DNA of 64,000 nt from Neurospora tetraspora. Its lineage: Eukaryota > Ascomycota > Sordariomycetes > Sordariales > Sordariaceae. Under the pieces are notes generated by a model. That model made no database searches and was not told the DNA's origin. It worked only from the letters and a program-made list of their open reading frames with translations. Both the position numbers and the translations under genes were made by a program. Where the stretch lies: assembly GCF_033439725.1 (NCBI RefSeq), contig NW_026944383.1, positions 2,418,001 through 2,482,000 on the forward strand, in the 5' to 3' direction. Below, in pieces: positions 13,627 through 24,101 of the stretch; position 1 is the stretch's first letter; each line of letters begins with the position of its first letter.

Positions 13627-14363
13627 TAATAATGATCTTATTCACGCTTGATTGTCTAATTTTAACTAGTCGCCTATTTAGGTATGCGGTCCTTCGTCGT
13701 TCAAAGCCGGGCGGAAAAACCGTATATCCGCCGCCGAATACCGGATGAAAACCTCCTGCGTTTTTATATTTAATGTCTATTTTCGTTTAATCCTAAGCCT
13801 TCCTTCCGATTTCTTCCAATTCTTTTTAGCCCTTCTACCCCTACCCTTAGTTCTTATCATTAACTAGATACGTCTTATTATTAGGGTATTGCTTCGGGGA
13901 GAGGGAGGGTAAAAGGGTTTTATGAATTTCGTTATCGTATTTTTTTTTTAGTCAGTCTGAAGGCCCTGGTTGGTAGAGGTGAGGGGTAAGTATTACTTTG
14001 CTTACTATTAGGGAATTGTGCGCTGATTGGGCGGATAGTTGTTGTATTATTGGACGAAGTAATTACTTTTCGAGGGGTAGAGAATTCGACCTAAAATCTA
14101 CGTTCGCGGTAGAGGAGTAGCGGAGCTCCGTTAAAGAAGAGATTTTTAAGCGCTAAGTCGCTTTATCCTAGGGTTTTGGATTAGGGAGAGCTCTATAAGT
14201 TTAGCTACGTACTTCGGGTGGGGGAGAAATTCTGAGGCCGGTCTTAGGAGAACCCGAAAAACTAAGACCGGATAGAAGAGAGGGGAGCAGGATTCGAACC
14301 TACGACCTTTCGGATGAAACCGAAGGAAACCAAGCCCAGATCTTCCCAACTGAGCTATCCCCC
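13627..14363 (-). mobile_element. SINE-like retroposon with tRNA-derived head
   Basis: A 737-bp insertion in the Copia relic, less AT-rich than its surroundings. It is flanked by near-perfect 15-bp direct repeats, TGAAAARGCTATTAA, at 13,612-13,626 and 14,364-14,378 with one transition between them. Read on the minus strand it starts with a tRNA-like sequence containing A and B boxes (RNA polymerase III promoter) and ends in an ATTATTA-type tail rather than poly(A). tRNA head, unrelated body, simple tail and target duplications are the hallmarks of a SINE moved by LINE machinery. The length is large for a SINE, so the body may be composite. A short inverted repeat GGCGGA..TCCGCC lies near 13,707-13,733. 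Confidence 0.65.
14281..14363 (-). tRNA. tRNA-like head of SINE (pseudo-tRNA, isotype unclear)
   Basis: On the minus strand the sequence begins GGGGGATAGCTCAGTTGG, giving a good A box at 14,357-14,346, and carries a perfect B box GGTTCGAATCC at 14,300-14,290. The T arm pairs (GTAGG with CCTGC) and a five-pair anticodon-stem candidate (GATCT with AGGTC) encloses an oversized loop. The acceptor stem and D stem are partly mismatched, and no clean seven-base anticodon loop can be drawn. I therefore read it as a tRNA-derived promoter module, not a working tRNA, though a degenerate intron-bearing tRNA gene is possible. Confidence 0.5.
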
Positions 14364-16770
14364 TGAAAAAGCTATTAACCATTTACGAATATAGTAGGAT
14401 AATAAGGATTAAGATAATTAATTTTATAATTAGCGGGTAAGTAAGAGTAGTTTCTTAGTGCTTATAGTAAAATATAATGTTATATACCTATTAAGAGATT
14501 CTATGATCCTCAATTGAAGTACGATAATATATATTTTGAATAAGGTTAATTATTTCGAAGACTTTACCCTTTTAAATATTAATAATAATATATAAGCGGG
14601 AAATAAGCGGATTCTTATAAAAGGATATAGTATTATTATAATTATAATTCAGGACGACGATGGAAATAGAGAGTTTTAATTCCCTAACGTCGTTTTAGTA
14701 CCGGGTATAGTTTATAATTTCGTTTCTTTAAAATAATTCTAGGATAAATAAATTTATTAGGATTATAAAAATAATTACTTATACTTTCGCTTTACGGCTT
14801 CTTTTATTTATTATATTTATTTTAAATATAAGTAATTTATTTTAGAATATATCCTTCTATAGAATAGCGTTGATGAATTTCCTTTTATTATATAGTATAT
14901 AAATTATACTAAGCGGAAGTTATAAAAGGGCGAAGTTTTTCGTTAGTATCTTCGATTTAGCTACCCGGGACTTGAAATTTTAATTAAGTTGATAGAATAA
15001 GAATATAGTATACGATTTGAAGGATTGGATATAATATATTACGAGTTATATATTAAAATTAAATTGAAGTGTTAAATATATAAAGAAGTTCGTAATTATT
15101 TAGAGGGTTTTGGGTTATAATTAGCCGTCGACTTTTTCTTTTATAAAGAAGTAAAAGTAGGGGGTTAGAAATATTTAAGTCTAGTAGTAATTATAAACCG
15201 GTAATTTAAATTTATTTAGGTATATTATTTAGGTAATAGAAAAATCGAATCTATTATTTCGTATTTGGAATCCCTTTATATAGGGCTATAAATTTAATAT
15301 TAGATTATATTTTAAATAATCGAATATAATAATAAAATAATTAGTAATAACAAGATTATTATTTAGTTTATTATTAAGGGAATTAGTATTAAGCTTTTAA
15401 CGCTTTATATATAAATTTAAAACGGTAGCGTAGAATATTTAAAGGGTATAATTAAGATTAAGGGTATAATAATATAATTAAGTATAAATCGTCCTTACGA
15501 ATTATGAATAAAGATTATTAGAGTAGTTGTATATTTATATAATTTAACCCTTAAGGCGGAATATTATTAGAAATCTCTCTAAAATTAATTCGAAATATAT
15601 TATTAGTTTAAAGACAGTATTGTTCTTCCATTAAACCCTTCCCTTACTATTGTATATTTTAAGGTATATAGTTATAAAGTTTTACTTTTATAATAGAAAT
15701 TATAAAAGAATAGAATAAGTTAATAAAGTTTAAGGATTGTGTTTAGGCCAGCTATTTAGTTAGATATTAATTAATGAATATCTATAGGATTTAGAATTTT
15801 TATATTAATTCTATTATTATTATATAAAACATTATATTTAATAAAAACGAGGTCTTCTTTAGTAGTAACGTTAAAGAAATTTATAATGCCCTTAATATTT
15901 CTTTTGAAGAGTTAGTGGGAATAATTAAGAGATTTTTATTAAATAGATATTATATAAGTAAACGTCCTATAAGTCGAAGTTCTTAGCCCTATTATTTAAC
16001 GTTTTCTTATTAAAACCGAGAATATATTAGGGGAAGAGGAAGAATTAAGGTTTTTGGAAATATAGATATAATTTAGATTTTTGGAAGTTTTATAAGTACT
16101 AAGGATACTATTAGGTTTAGAGATATTATAAAGGTCTTTAGAGCTCTTATTATTGTTGCCCATATAATCGCTATTAGATTTCTAAAGTACGGTTTTGAAT
16201 TTAAAAGATAAAGAAGAGGGCTATTTCCTTACGCTTCTTAATAATCTAATTGTATTTCTAATAACTGACTTCTCTTATTCTAATAAAGAATTATAGCTAA
16301 TTATAAATTAATACTTTTATTAGGCCGCATTATTCTTATTTATAAAGGGCAATCGATTTATAAGTTTCTAGGGAGATAAGGTCGTAGATTAAACTTTTTT
16401 AAAATAAATAAAAGAGAGGGGTATTAATATTAATCCCGGTTATAATTTTAAATTAAAAATGATAAGGGATATTGTTAATTGCTATAGAGTAAAGGGTATA
16501 TTGAGGACCTTCTATTGAATTAATTTTCTACCTCTTTTAGAATACTATAGTAATTTCAATTCTTATTCCTTTGGGGAATTCTTCAAAGCTATAGAAAAAG
16601 AATACCTAAATGAGTATAAAGATAAGAAGTTTTGGAAGTGGGTTAATATTGAAGAAGTAGGAAATAACGAAAGATTCGGTTTAATATAGGTATATATTTA
16701 TAAATTTAATTAAAATGGCCGGTTCCTTAAATATAATTGTGTGAAACGAAACGGGGACCAACAAGCCGAG

Positions 16771-17731
16771 CCGGCGAGTGACAACCAACGGCACATCCAC
16801 CCAACGGCACGGCGCTTGGCAATGATGTGTGACCAGTGACCACCGGGACTGGCTCCGGTGAGTCGCTGACGTTCTGGAGCGATTGATCCTTTGTGTGATA
16901 AATTAGGCAAGAGGGAGATGGGAAAGAGGGTGGGGGTTTGTTTAGACTTTGTAGTTTGGGTGTTGTCAATCGGTTTCGTTCTTCGGTTTGTATCGGACAT
17001 GAGGGACTTGGACGATGAGCTTTGCAGTGGTGATGGGCCGTGGAGTGGTTGAGATGCTGAATTCGTGGTCTGGTATGATGAAGGTAAAACATGTAGAATT
17101 GTCCTGTAAATGTCATTCAATATCGCGAGGCAGTACTTCAGAGGGGGTGCAACAGGAAAGGCATGCAATTGAACTCTGCAAATGTGAAATACAAGATAAT
17201 GCTTATTATCAGCTTCTCTCATTGATACCAAACAAGATCTTCGCAGAAACACACCACGATACCACCTCTTTTGGTTTCACGCTACGACTACGCTGAATTT
17301 CAGGAACACTATATACTCGTTCCATCGTCTTGACATTATCTCAAGACACTTCGCCAGTTTTGATTTTTGAGTTCCACCCTATAATCTTTTCCCAGCCTCC
17401 CAGTTATCCCGAACCGAACCGAAAAAAGGCAAATCCTGAACCCCATTATCCCAGAGAGAGTTTTAGTCTCATTATGTGCATCAGAAACGGGGTATACTTG
17501 TTGAAGAATAAAAGCAAACTGAAAATGCAAGACATGATTTTGAAAGAGCATGCTGACCGAAGAAAACAATCTGCTGATGCGGATGCTGATGCTGATACTG
17601 TTTACTCGAGTGTTGAAGCTCCGTATAACATGAATCCCGTTTAGTACGCGTAAGACATTCGGGCATGGACGGTGGCGGCTGATCGTGGGAATTCGTCAAG
17701 ACGTTCCGTTCCCTGGTCGTCAAAGGGACTC
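16771..17731. other. Intergenic, downstream of Leu3-type gene
   Basis: Ordinary-GC sequence resumes abruptly after the Copia relic. It probably contains the 3' untranslated end of the minus-strand transcription factor that stops at 17,732. A short GATGCT/GATGCG hexamer run lies near 17,574-17,597. The frames here (up to 180 codons on the minus strand, 16,710-17,252) look like chance. Confidence 0.5.
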
Positions 17732-20081
17732 CTAAGCACCTTCTATCGGCGGGACAAACGTGTAGTTGAAGTCGAGAAGGCCATCGAGCATCCAGTGTTG
17801 GGGATCCCAGACGTCGAGGGTATCGAAGCCGTTCATTCCCATGAGCTGCTGGTTTCCACCCATGGTTGAAGACCCTCCTCCGGGTGTGATGGATCCGTTC
17901 GAGGCGGCGGCGGCGAGGCCAAGGTTCGGGATACCGTGAGAGGGCGGTGCTAGCGTACTGTCGAGATGTGTCGACGAGGCTGATGATTCATTAGCTGAAT
18001 CAGGATTGGTGGGTTGTTTAAGGGCTGTGCCAAACACTCGTTTTTAGCAACTGGGAGCAGTTTGTCACCAATTGAGGAGCAGTTCAAACAAAAAAAAACT
18101 TACCATCAAGTGTACCTCTCCCTCTGGCCTGGTACTCTTCCCTCCAGTGCCAAATTGAGTCGAATACCAGGCTCATGCTGTGTCTACATCTCACCTTGAG
18201 CTGCAGACTGTCGTCCACCACGGGGTCGGTTCCATCTGGCCGATATGCGTTTGGGTTTTCTCTACCAGCGCCATTCCATATCTGGACCATAAGCTCAGCC
18301 AATCTCCAATAAAGATCATTCTGTATGACGCTCGTGGTCCGGATGGCCTGAATGGTTCTGTGGAAGAGTTCCCGTCCGCGATCAAAATCAATACTTTTGG
18401 CGAAGAAGGAGCGCAATAGCTTGAGCAATGAGAACCCAGCAGCCACCAGCATCTGCTGGATATAGTTGGAGGCGTACTTGAGCATGTACTGATCACGGTA
18501 TTGGTAGGAGTAGTGATCGTGGCAAGATGGGTCACCGTCCAAAATGAAGTCAAGGAAGCTCGTCGTAGCTCTCCAGAGCCCCATGATATCTTCCAGGTAG
18601 TTAGGTGTGTTGTTGGAGTCGAAAAAGCCTGCCAGGCGTAGATGGAGGCACGCAGCCTTGAGGTGGAGGTTGACGACTGGTGAGACACCCTTGGACAAGA
18701 CGGAAGCAGCCAGCTCGTTATACTCGCGACGGTAAACGCGCATCAACATGGCGCGATGCTCATCGCCTGCAACACCCCTAGGATCGCTGGCATTGCTGTA
18801 CATCTCCTTCGAGACTTTATCGCAAAAGCGTTCTATCTGGAGTCTGGCCTCGAGCTCTGGGCCCAGCGAAGCAGGACTGGTATCGCCTTGGCGGGTAGCC
18901 AGCGTCCAGTCGTACAAGGTTGTTGCGGGTTGACCATAGCCGGTGCCTACAGCCTGCGCGACGATATTGGCAACAGCCCACGTCTTGATTCTGTCATGTA
19001 GACCCTCCTTGTTGAGCTCAATGGGTACCCTTGAGAAGTCGTTCATGTGATTTGGCCGATGAAGGCCCAGACCGGTGGCCGTCTTCATCAGAACACCACC
19101 CAGAATGTGGGTCGGGTCAGATGATGATGTGCTGGTCGGGAGAGGCCATGTGCAGAGGAGGCACAGCGCCTTGACAGCGAAGTAGCTTTGAGGCACCTCC
19201 CCGATGGTGGTCCAGAGCAACCTTGTCAGAGGGCTGGAAAGCTTTGTCAAGAATGATCGATCGTGACCATAGCGCCTGCTGGCCACGGCCACTATAGCCC
19301 AATAAAGCAAAGGATACTGTTGGTAGTACTGGTCTGGGGTCTGGTGAGGATTGAGGAATGGGAGGAATGGGTGATAGTAGTGGAAGTAGTCGTTGAACAA
19401 GACGCCTTCGTCATCTTCCGTTATCCTGAAGTCTTCAAGCTCGCGCACGATCCTGGGCATAGCATAGGAGCCTCCACGCTTCAGGTGAAGCAGAGAAGAG
19501 ACTGCCTCGTCGGAGCCCATCAATGATGGGTTTCTTGTGTGCGAATAGTGGCTGTTGACCACAGGGGAGTGTAGTTGAGAGTGCGTGGCATTGCCTGGGG
19601 TGTTGTTGTCATCATCCTCATCGACGACGAAACCTTGGGCCTTTGCGCTTTGAACCGCACGCCTGAGCTTCTCGATCTCTTTCTCCATCTCGGCATGCTT
19701 ACTGCGCTTCCCTACACGCTTGAAGTTGGATTCGATTTTGCATTCGAGATGTAGACGGTTGCATCGTGAACAACTAGAGAAGGGCTCTTGAACGACATCG
19801 CATCGCAACTGTAACAAGACGAGATGTCAGCAAGAAGGGTTCGTCATTCGGCAGTTGTCGTGTTAGATTCATACCTTTTGTTGACGACACTCGTTGCAAG
19901 CGCGCTTAACACCAGGGAGTCGGCGGCCACCCTTGGTCTCGGGGGAGCCATCGTCGCGCTCGTCACGGTCGTTGTCTCCGATGCTAGCAGGGCTGCTCTC
20001 CATGATGCTGCGCTTGCGCTTTGGGGGACCACCGTTGGGGCCCTGGTTGCGCATACCAGCCGAGAACTCGGGGCTCTCCAT
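17732..20081 (-). CDS. leu-3: Leu3-type Zn(II)2Cys6 transcription factor
   Basis: Three exons: 20081-19875, 19808-18104 and 18024-17732, joining in frame to 734 aa. The zinc cluster is C62-x2-C65-x6-C72-x9-C82-x2-C85-x6-C92, the long-loop spacing of yeast Leu3, in a basic context (GVKRACNECRQQK then LRCDVVQEPFS). The first intron (66 bp) falls inside the cluster, between K69 and L70. A basic/coiled-coil segment follows (about 100-125), then a fungal transcription-factor middle region. The tail WMLDGLLDF resembles the aromatic-acidic end common in this family. In yeast, Leu3 binds CCGG-N2-CCGG sites and is activated by alpha-isopropylmalate to switch on leucine and other branched-chain amino acid genes; the same role is inferred here. 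Acts in the nucleus. The start ATG at 20,081 lies in a suitable context and gives the N-terminus before the cluster. Confidence 0.85.
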
Positions 20082-23000
20082 TGTGATGATAGTATAAAGG
20101 TGTGTATGTTGCTGTTGTGGTACAGTACTCGGAGCTAAAGTGGTCTCACTTGTCAAATGCTCATATGACCGGACCGTATCGAAACACGGGGGTGGCGGCC
20201 GGAGCGGCACGGCCGGCAGTCGTCAATCGATCGGGGGAAATAATGGGCGGGCCGGTGGCGTTAAAGGGTCGGTAGACGTCCAAGGCGGCGCGGTGGTCGC
20301 GTGATGGGGCGACCCGATGATCCGGTACGTGATCCGGATATACGTCGTAGTGGTGGTCCGGTGTCGCGATGGGGGGAAGGGCGATATGGGCGATGGGCGG
20401 TGGTCGAGGGTGATGGTGAAGAGATTGGGAATCCGAGATCGGGAAGTTGGGGGGAGGGAGGCCCAGCGTGTTTAAGGTTGATGGCGGCACTGGCGATGGG
20501 TAAGGTACCTGGCCGAGCTCTTCTTTCTGTCACGTCTTCCGTCTTCCGCTGCAGCTGCTACCTCTCTAGCCTCGCAGACCAATGCAGACTCGGACCCAGC
20601 CGAATCGACCCAATCAAGTTTGGTGAAATACTGCTTAGTCCCAGGACTTAAGAGTCACAGCTGAGAAGCAATAAAAAGGCAAATGCGAAAGCCAAGACAC
20701 CAGTTACTGCCGATGTGGATTGTCGAATTGTGGTGTAATGGCGTACTACGTAATATTCAGAGGGATTAAGTGACATGAAGCAATGGAAGTGGCTGAACCC
20801 GAGCACCTGCACTTGTCACCACATTGACGGTGGCGGGACTGAGAAGGACTCAGGTCGTGTGTTGGAGCGGGGATCCAGTGTTCTGCTCTTTCCCCCGTAA
20901 CATCGACGATTGCAATGGGAATGGCGCGAAAGATTTTGATAGTGCCCTGCAAAGCCCTGCACTTGCACGACTTGCTGCTGCAACGCTGCGACAAACTGCG
21001 GGGCCGCGGGATGGCTGGAGACTCGAAGCCACATTCTCATTGGATGGGCGGCCTATAAGCCGTATTTCCGTGCTATAAGAATTACACTACATGTGGCAAG
21101 CAGGACGACGAATGAAGACACTGGCGAAGGAAATTCAACGAACTTTGACCGGACAGCAGCATGGCGTGACGAACACCACGTGTGTAATGGGCACGCCAAG
21201 TTTAAGACTATTGACTGGTCTTTTCTCCGACTGATTCTCTAATTCACGACTTCAAGACTCCATCAACCACTTTCACCTAGCAGACTTGTCAGAAGAAATA
21301 ACTCACATATGGACTCGACATATGTATTAGACTACATATAAAATATCCGCCCAAGGACATTTTCATCATGCTCTTGTTATCCCTTCCGCTGAACGCTCTC
21401 TTGGGTACGGTTTCAAACAGCATAGTGGACACTTGTCGTTGACACTTTTGAAGTGGACTTTGTGTGAAACTTCCTGAGGATGACGATCTTGCAGTGGGCC
21501 CCGCCAACGCCCGCCCATCGTGCCAGTTTGGGGCAATCCCGCCGATTCGCCAAAGCCCGCCGTCCCTGACGGTCCCTGACAGGCAACTCGACCAAGCTTG
21601 GGCCACATCAATCAATATGTGGACCTCGTCGAGTTTACCCGAGTCACAGAATCCGCACCAGGTCCATCCCAGGCCCATCCGAGTCCATTGCGAGATCCAT
21701 TACCGTCAACTACGGACCATACAACACCGTCTCCTTTATCTACAGACGTGATGCCGTCATGCACGATCTAAGACCCGGACAGCGCCGCCCAATTCCACGT
21801 CTTCTTGGCTTCAGCTCCCGACGACATGAGTCCAGAACTAACCATCACCCAACTGCCAAGCAACCGGTATTGGTAAAACAAACATGAACAAACATATCCA
21901 CTCCCATCTCCATTGCTTATCTCGACTCTTACCAGCTGGGCTCCTCTTTCTCACGGTAGTCGGCCCCTTCCAGTCTGGAAGTCGGGCGGAACTTGATTTC
22001 CACTGCCGGCATGGTACGGCCTACGGGCGGGTACGGGGTGGGAGGACTTCACGTGTAACCTCCAGTTTTGTTGTTCAAGCTGCTCCATTATCACATGCCA
22101 TTGGTGTGCTTGCTAATATGTCATAGGCCTCATTGAATACCGTTTGCCTGAAGGAGACAGTCAAGCAGTCAAATCCTGCCTCAAAAACCCAGCAAGCAGC
22201 CAAGTGGTGATAGCTTCCCAACATGTCGGTAACTCGTCCCAAGAGTGCGGTTGGTGCATTAGTCCCAAGAATCGATCGGAGCGCCGTCCGGGTGGGTAAC
22301 GTTCCAGACCGGACGGGATCTAGGTAGTCTGGATCTAGCAGCTTGGCCGTGGTTTCTTCCGTTGCTTGGTATTACCGAAGCATGGCTATTGCTATGTGCT
22401 TATCAGTACATGATGGTACTTGAGACAAAGTCCGCTTCGCACTCGGGCAGCTACCTATTTCGAAGGGTATTATCCAAATACAGGCCTTCGGATATGGGTC
22501 TCCAGGATACCTACACTGTTGACGTTAACGGCGGAGCTTCCTGTTCCCACTCACATCACTTACACTTGACCAATAGCAGGCATATCATTAGCCAGATAAA
22601 TAAGATGAGAGAGTATAAGCCCAGTCACCCTGGACCTGTCAACCGTGTAATTTAAATGAACCCGATATCGGAGCAAACTTGTAAGTGACCGAATCTGGGA
22701 GCTCTCCATTTTGGTGTGGAGCTCTCTAGGAGTTCAGTAGGAAGAAGAGTAGGGTTAGGGCTATGTATGACAGTCGGTCAGGGTTATGCGAGATTGATGG
22801 AGCTTTCGTGGCCAACGTCACGATATCAGCATTGACCAGAAAGTCCAATATTCAACGTGTTTTCAACATAGACCGTAGAAGCCATACGCTATCCAGCTTC
22901 TTCGAAGGAAGTAGCCAAAAAAAGACGAATTCAATGGTAGGAAATATCACCAAGGCCTCAACCATGGTTGCCAAGACCATGCGCCCAAGCTCCCCATAGA

Positions 23001-23155
23001 TAACCCTCAGGTCAAAGTAGCTTCAAGCTACCCCTGTCACAATCTCAATGACGACACATCAACTCGTCCCTTGACTGAGCTTTCACCACTGAACCACGAC
23101 ACACACCAACGGCCAGACAGCAAAAGTCTCTCTGTCTCTGGAAATTTCAGTAAAA
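20082..23155. other. Divergent intergenic region
   Basis: Three kilobases between divergently transcribed genes (17,732-20,081 minus; 23,156-24,101 plus), so it should hold both promoters. The GC-rich part at 20,160-20,560 just upstream of the Leu3-type gene has several CCGG motifs, including two in GATCCGG context near 20,319-20,338, but by eye I see no clean CCGG-N2-CCGG palindrome. The remaining frames are short and unconvincing. Confidence 0.5.
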
Positions 23156-24101
23156 ATGGGCGCCGAATCCTCAAAGGTTGCGCGCAAACTACCCAAAAAT
23201 GCGACAGCCGCCTCCATCGCCGCTGCGTCGCGATCTGGTGCCGGCGCTGCACCACGAGCTCCCCCTCCTCGCGTAAACGGCGGACAGGAGGCGTCGCAGT
23301 CGCAGATGGAATCAGCTTCATCAGATACCTATGAAGGTACGTATTGTATACACTCTTACTCTTTATCCTGACCCAGCTCGCTTTGTGAGTCTCGAATGAA
23401 TGAAATGAGCTGACCTCCCCAACCCCGCAGTAGCCGCACCGCCGACTCAAGATCACCTTCACCATCACCACCAAGGGCAACAACAACAACCACCTACAAG
23501 GACATCAGCAACTTCTTCATTCCAATCTCCAACAGGATCAGGTTCTCCCCTAGACGCAATCGGCGACCCCGCCTTCGCCGCCCGCCTCCGCCAACTCTCC
23601 GCCACCGTCCAGCCCAACCCCATCCACTCGCCTTCGTCAACCGTCTCCGTTCATCCTCAACCTCAACTTCAATCGCAGAACCTTCCATCCTCTAACAAAT
23701 TCCAGTCTCAATTCCCATCCCGCGCTTCATTCCAATCTTCCCAATCACCCCAGCAGCAGCAAACACCCCCTTCCTCCCCACAAAAAGAAAACATTCCCAC
23801 ACTCCTCTCCCCCTCCTTCCCCTCTCTCAGATCCAATGCTACCCTAACCGCGCTTGATGCGCGTAGAGAGTTAGAACAAAAATACGAAGAGGAGATGGAT
23901 AAGTTTGGGAGGAATGACAAGACTTTCAAGGGCAGGCAGTTCTTGTCGGTGCAGATGGTCAAGGATGTGTTTGAGCTGAGGAGGAGGGGTGTGGGTACTG
24001 AAGAAATTGAGAGGAGACTGGGGTTGGCGAGGGGGGTGGTGAGGGGCATGGAGGGGGGTGGGGTTGTTAGGGCTGTGGATGCGTTTGAGGCGCGGGCTTG
24101 A
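23156..24101 (+). CDS. Putative N-myristoylated disordered protein with C-terminal helical domain
   Basis: Two exons, 23156-23336 and 23431-24101, joined across a 94-bp GTACGT..CCGCAG intron, give 283 aa. The start MGAESS fits the N-myristoylation consensus (Gly2, Ser6), suggesting membrane attachment. Residues about 30-190 are low-complexity, rich in Gln, Pro and Ser, with a HHHH stretch. The C-terminal 90 or so residues look folded: an RRELEQKYEEEMDKFG helix, then FKGRQFLSVQMVKDVFELRR and EEIERRLGLARGVVR, which read as a small helix-turn-helix-like unit. I recall fungal proteins with this layout but cannot name a function. Codon use switches from C-ending in the first half to G/T-ending near the 3' end. 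The overlapping minus-strand frames are shadows. Confidence 0.75.

Larger units (their letters stand above)
12311..16770 (+). mobile_element. Decayed Copia-type retrotransposon relic, 3' truncated
   Basis: A very AT-rich, TpA-rich block with many breaks in every frame, as expected from RIP. On the + strand the remains run in the Copia order: a gag-like start near 12,478 (with the W-x2-W-x-D spacing seen in Copia gag), a protease-like segment near 14.5 kb, a GAG-pre-integrase-like H-x3-GH segment near 14.95 kb, an integrase-like part, and the linker plus the very start of the Copia reverse transcriptase near 16.6-16.77 kb. The rest of the reverse transcriptase, RNase H and the right terminal repeat are missing, so the copy is truncated where ordinary-GC DNA resumes. 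I found no clear left terminal repeat. It is a fossil, old and heavily mutated, with an insertion inside it at 13,627-14,363. Confidence 0.8.

Noticed and set aside
12311-16770. Possibility that the AT-rich island is a centromere or mitochondrial insertion
   Set aside because: Gag, integrase and reverse-transcriptase-like traces in Copia order explain it; no mitochondrial gene content seen.
20160-20560. Leu3 autoregulatory site CCGG-N2-CCGG
   Set aside because: Several CCGG half-sites are present but I could not find a properly spaced pair by eye.
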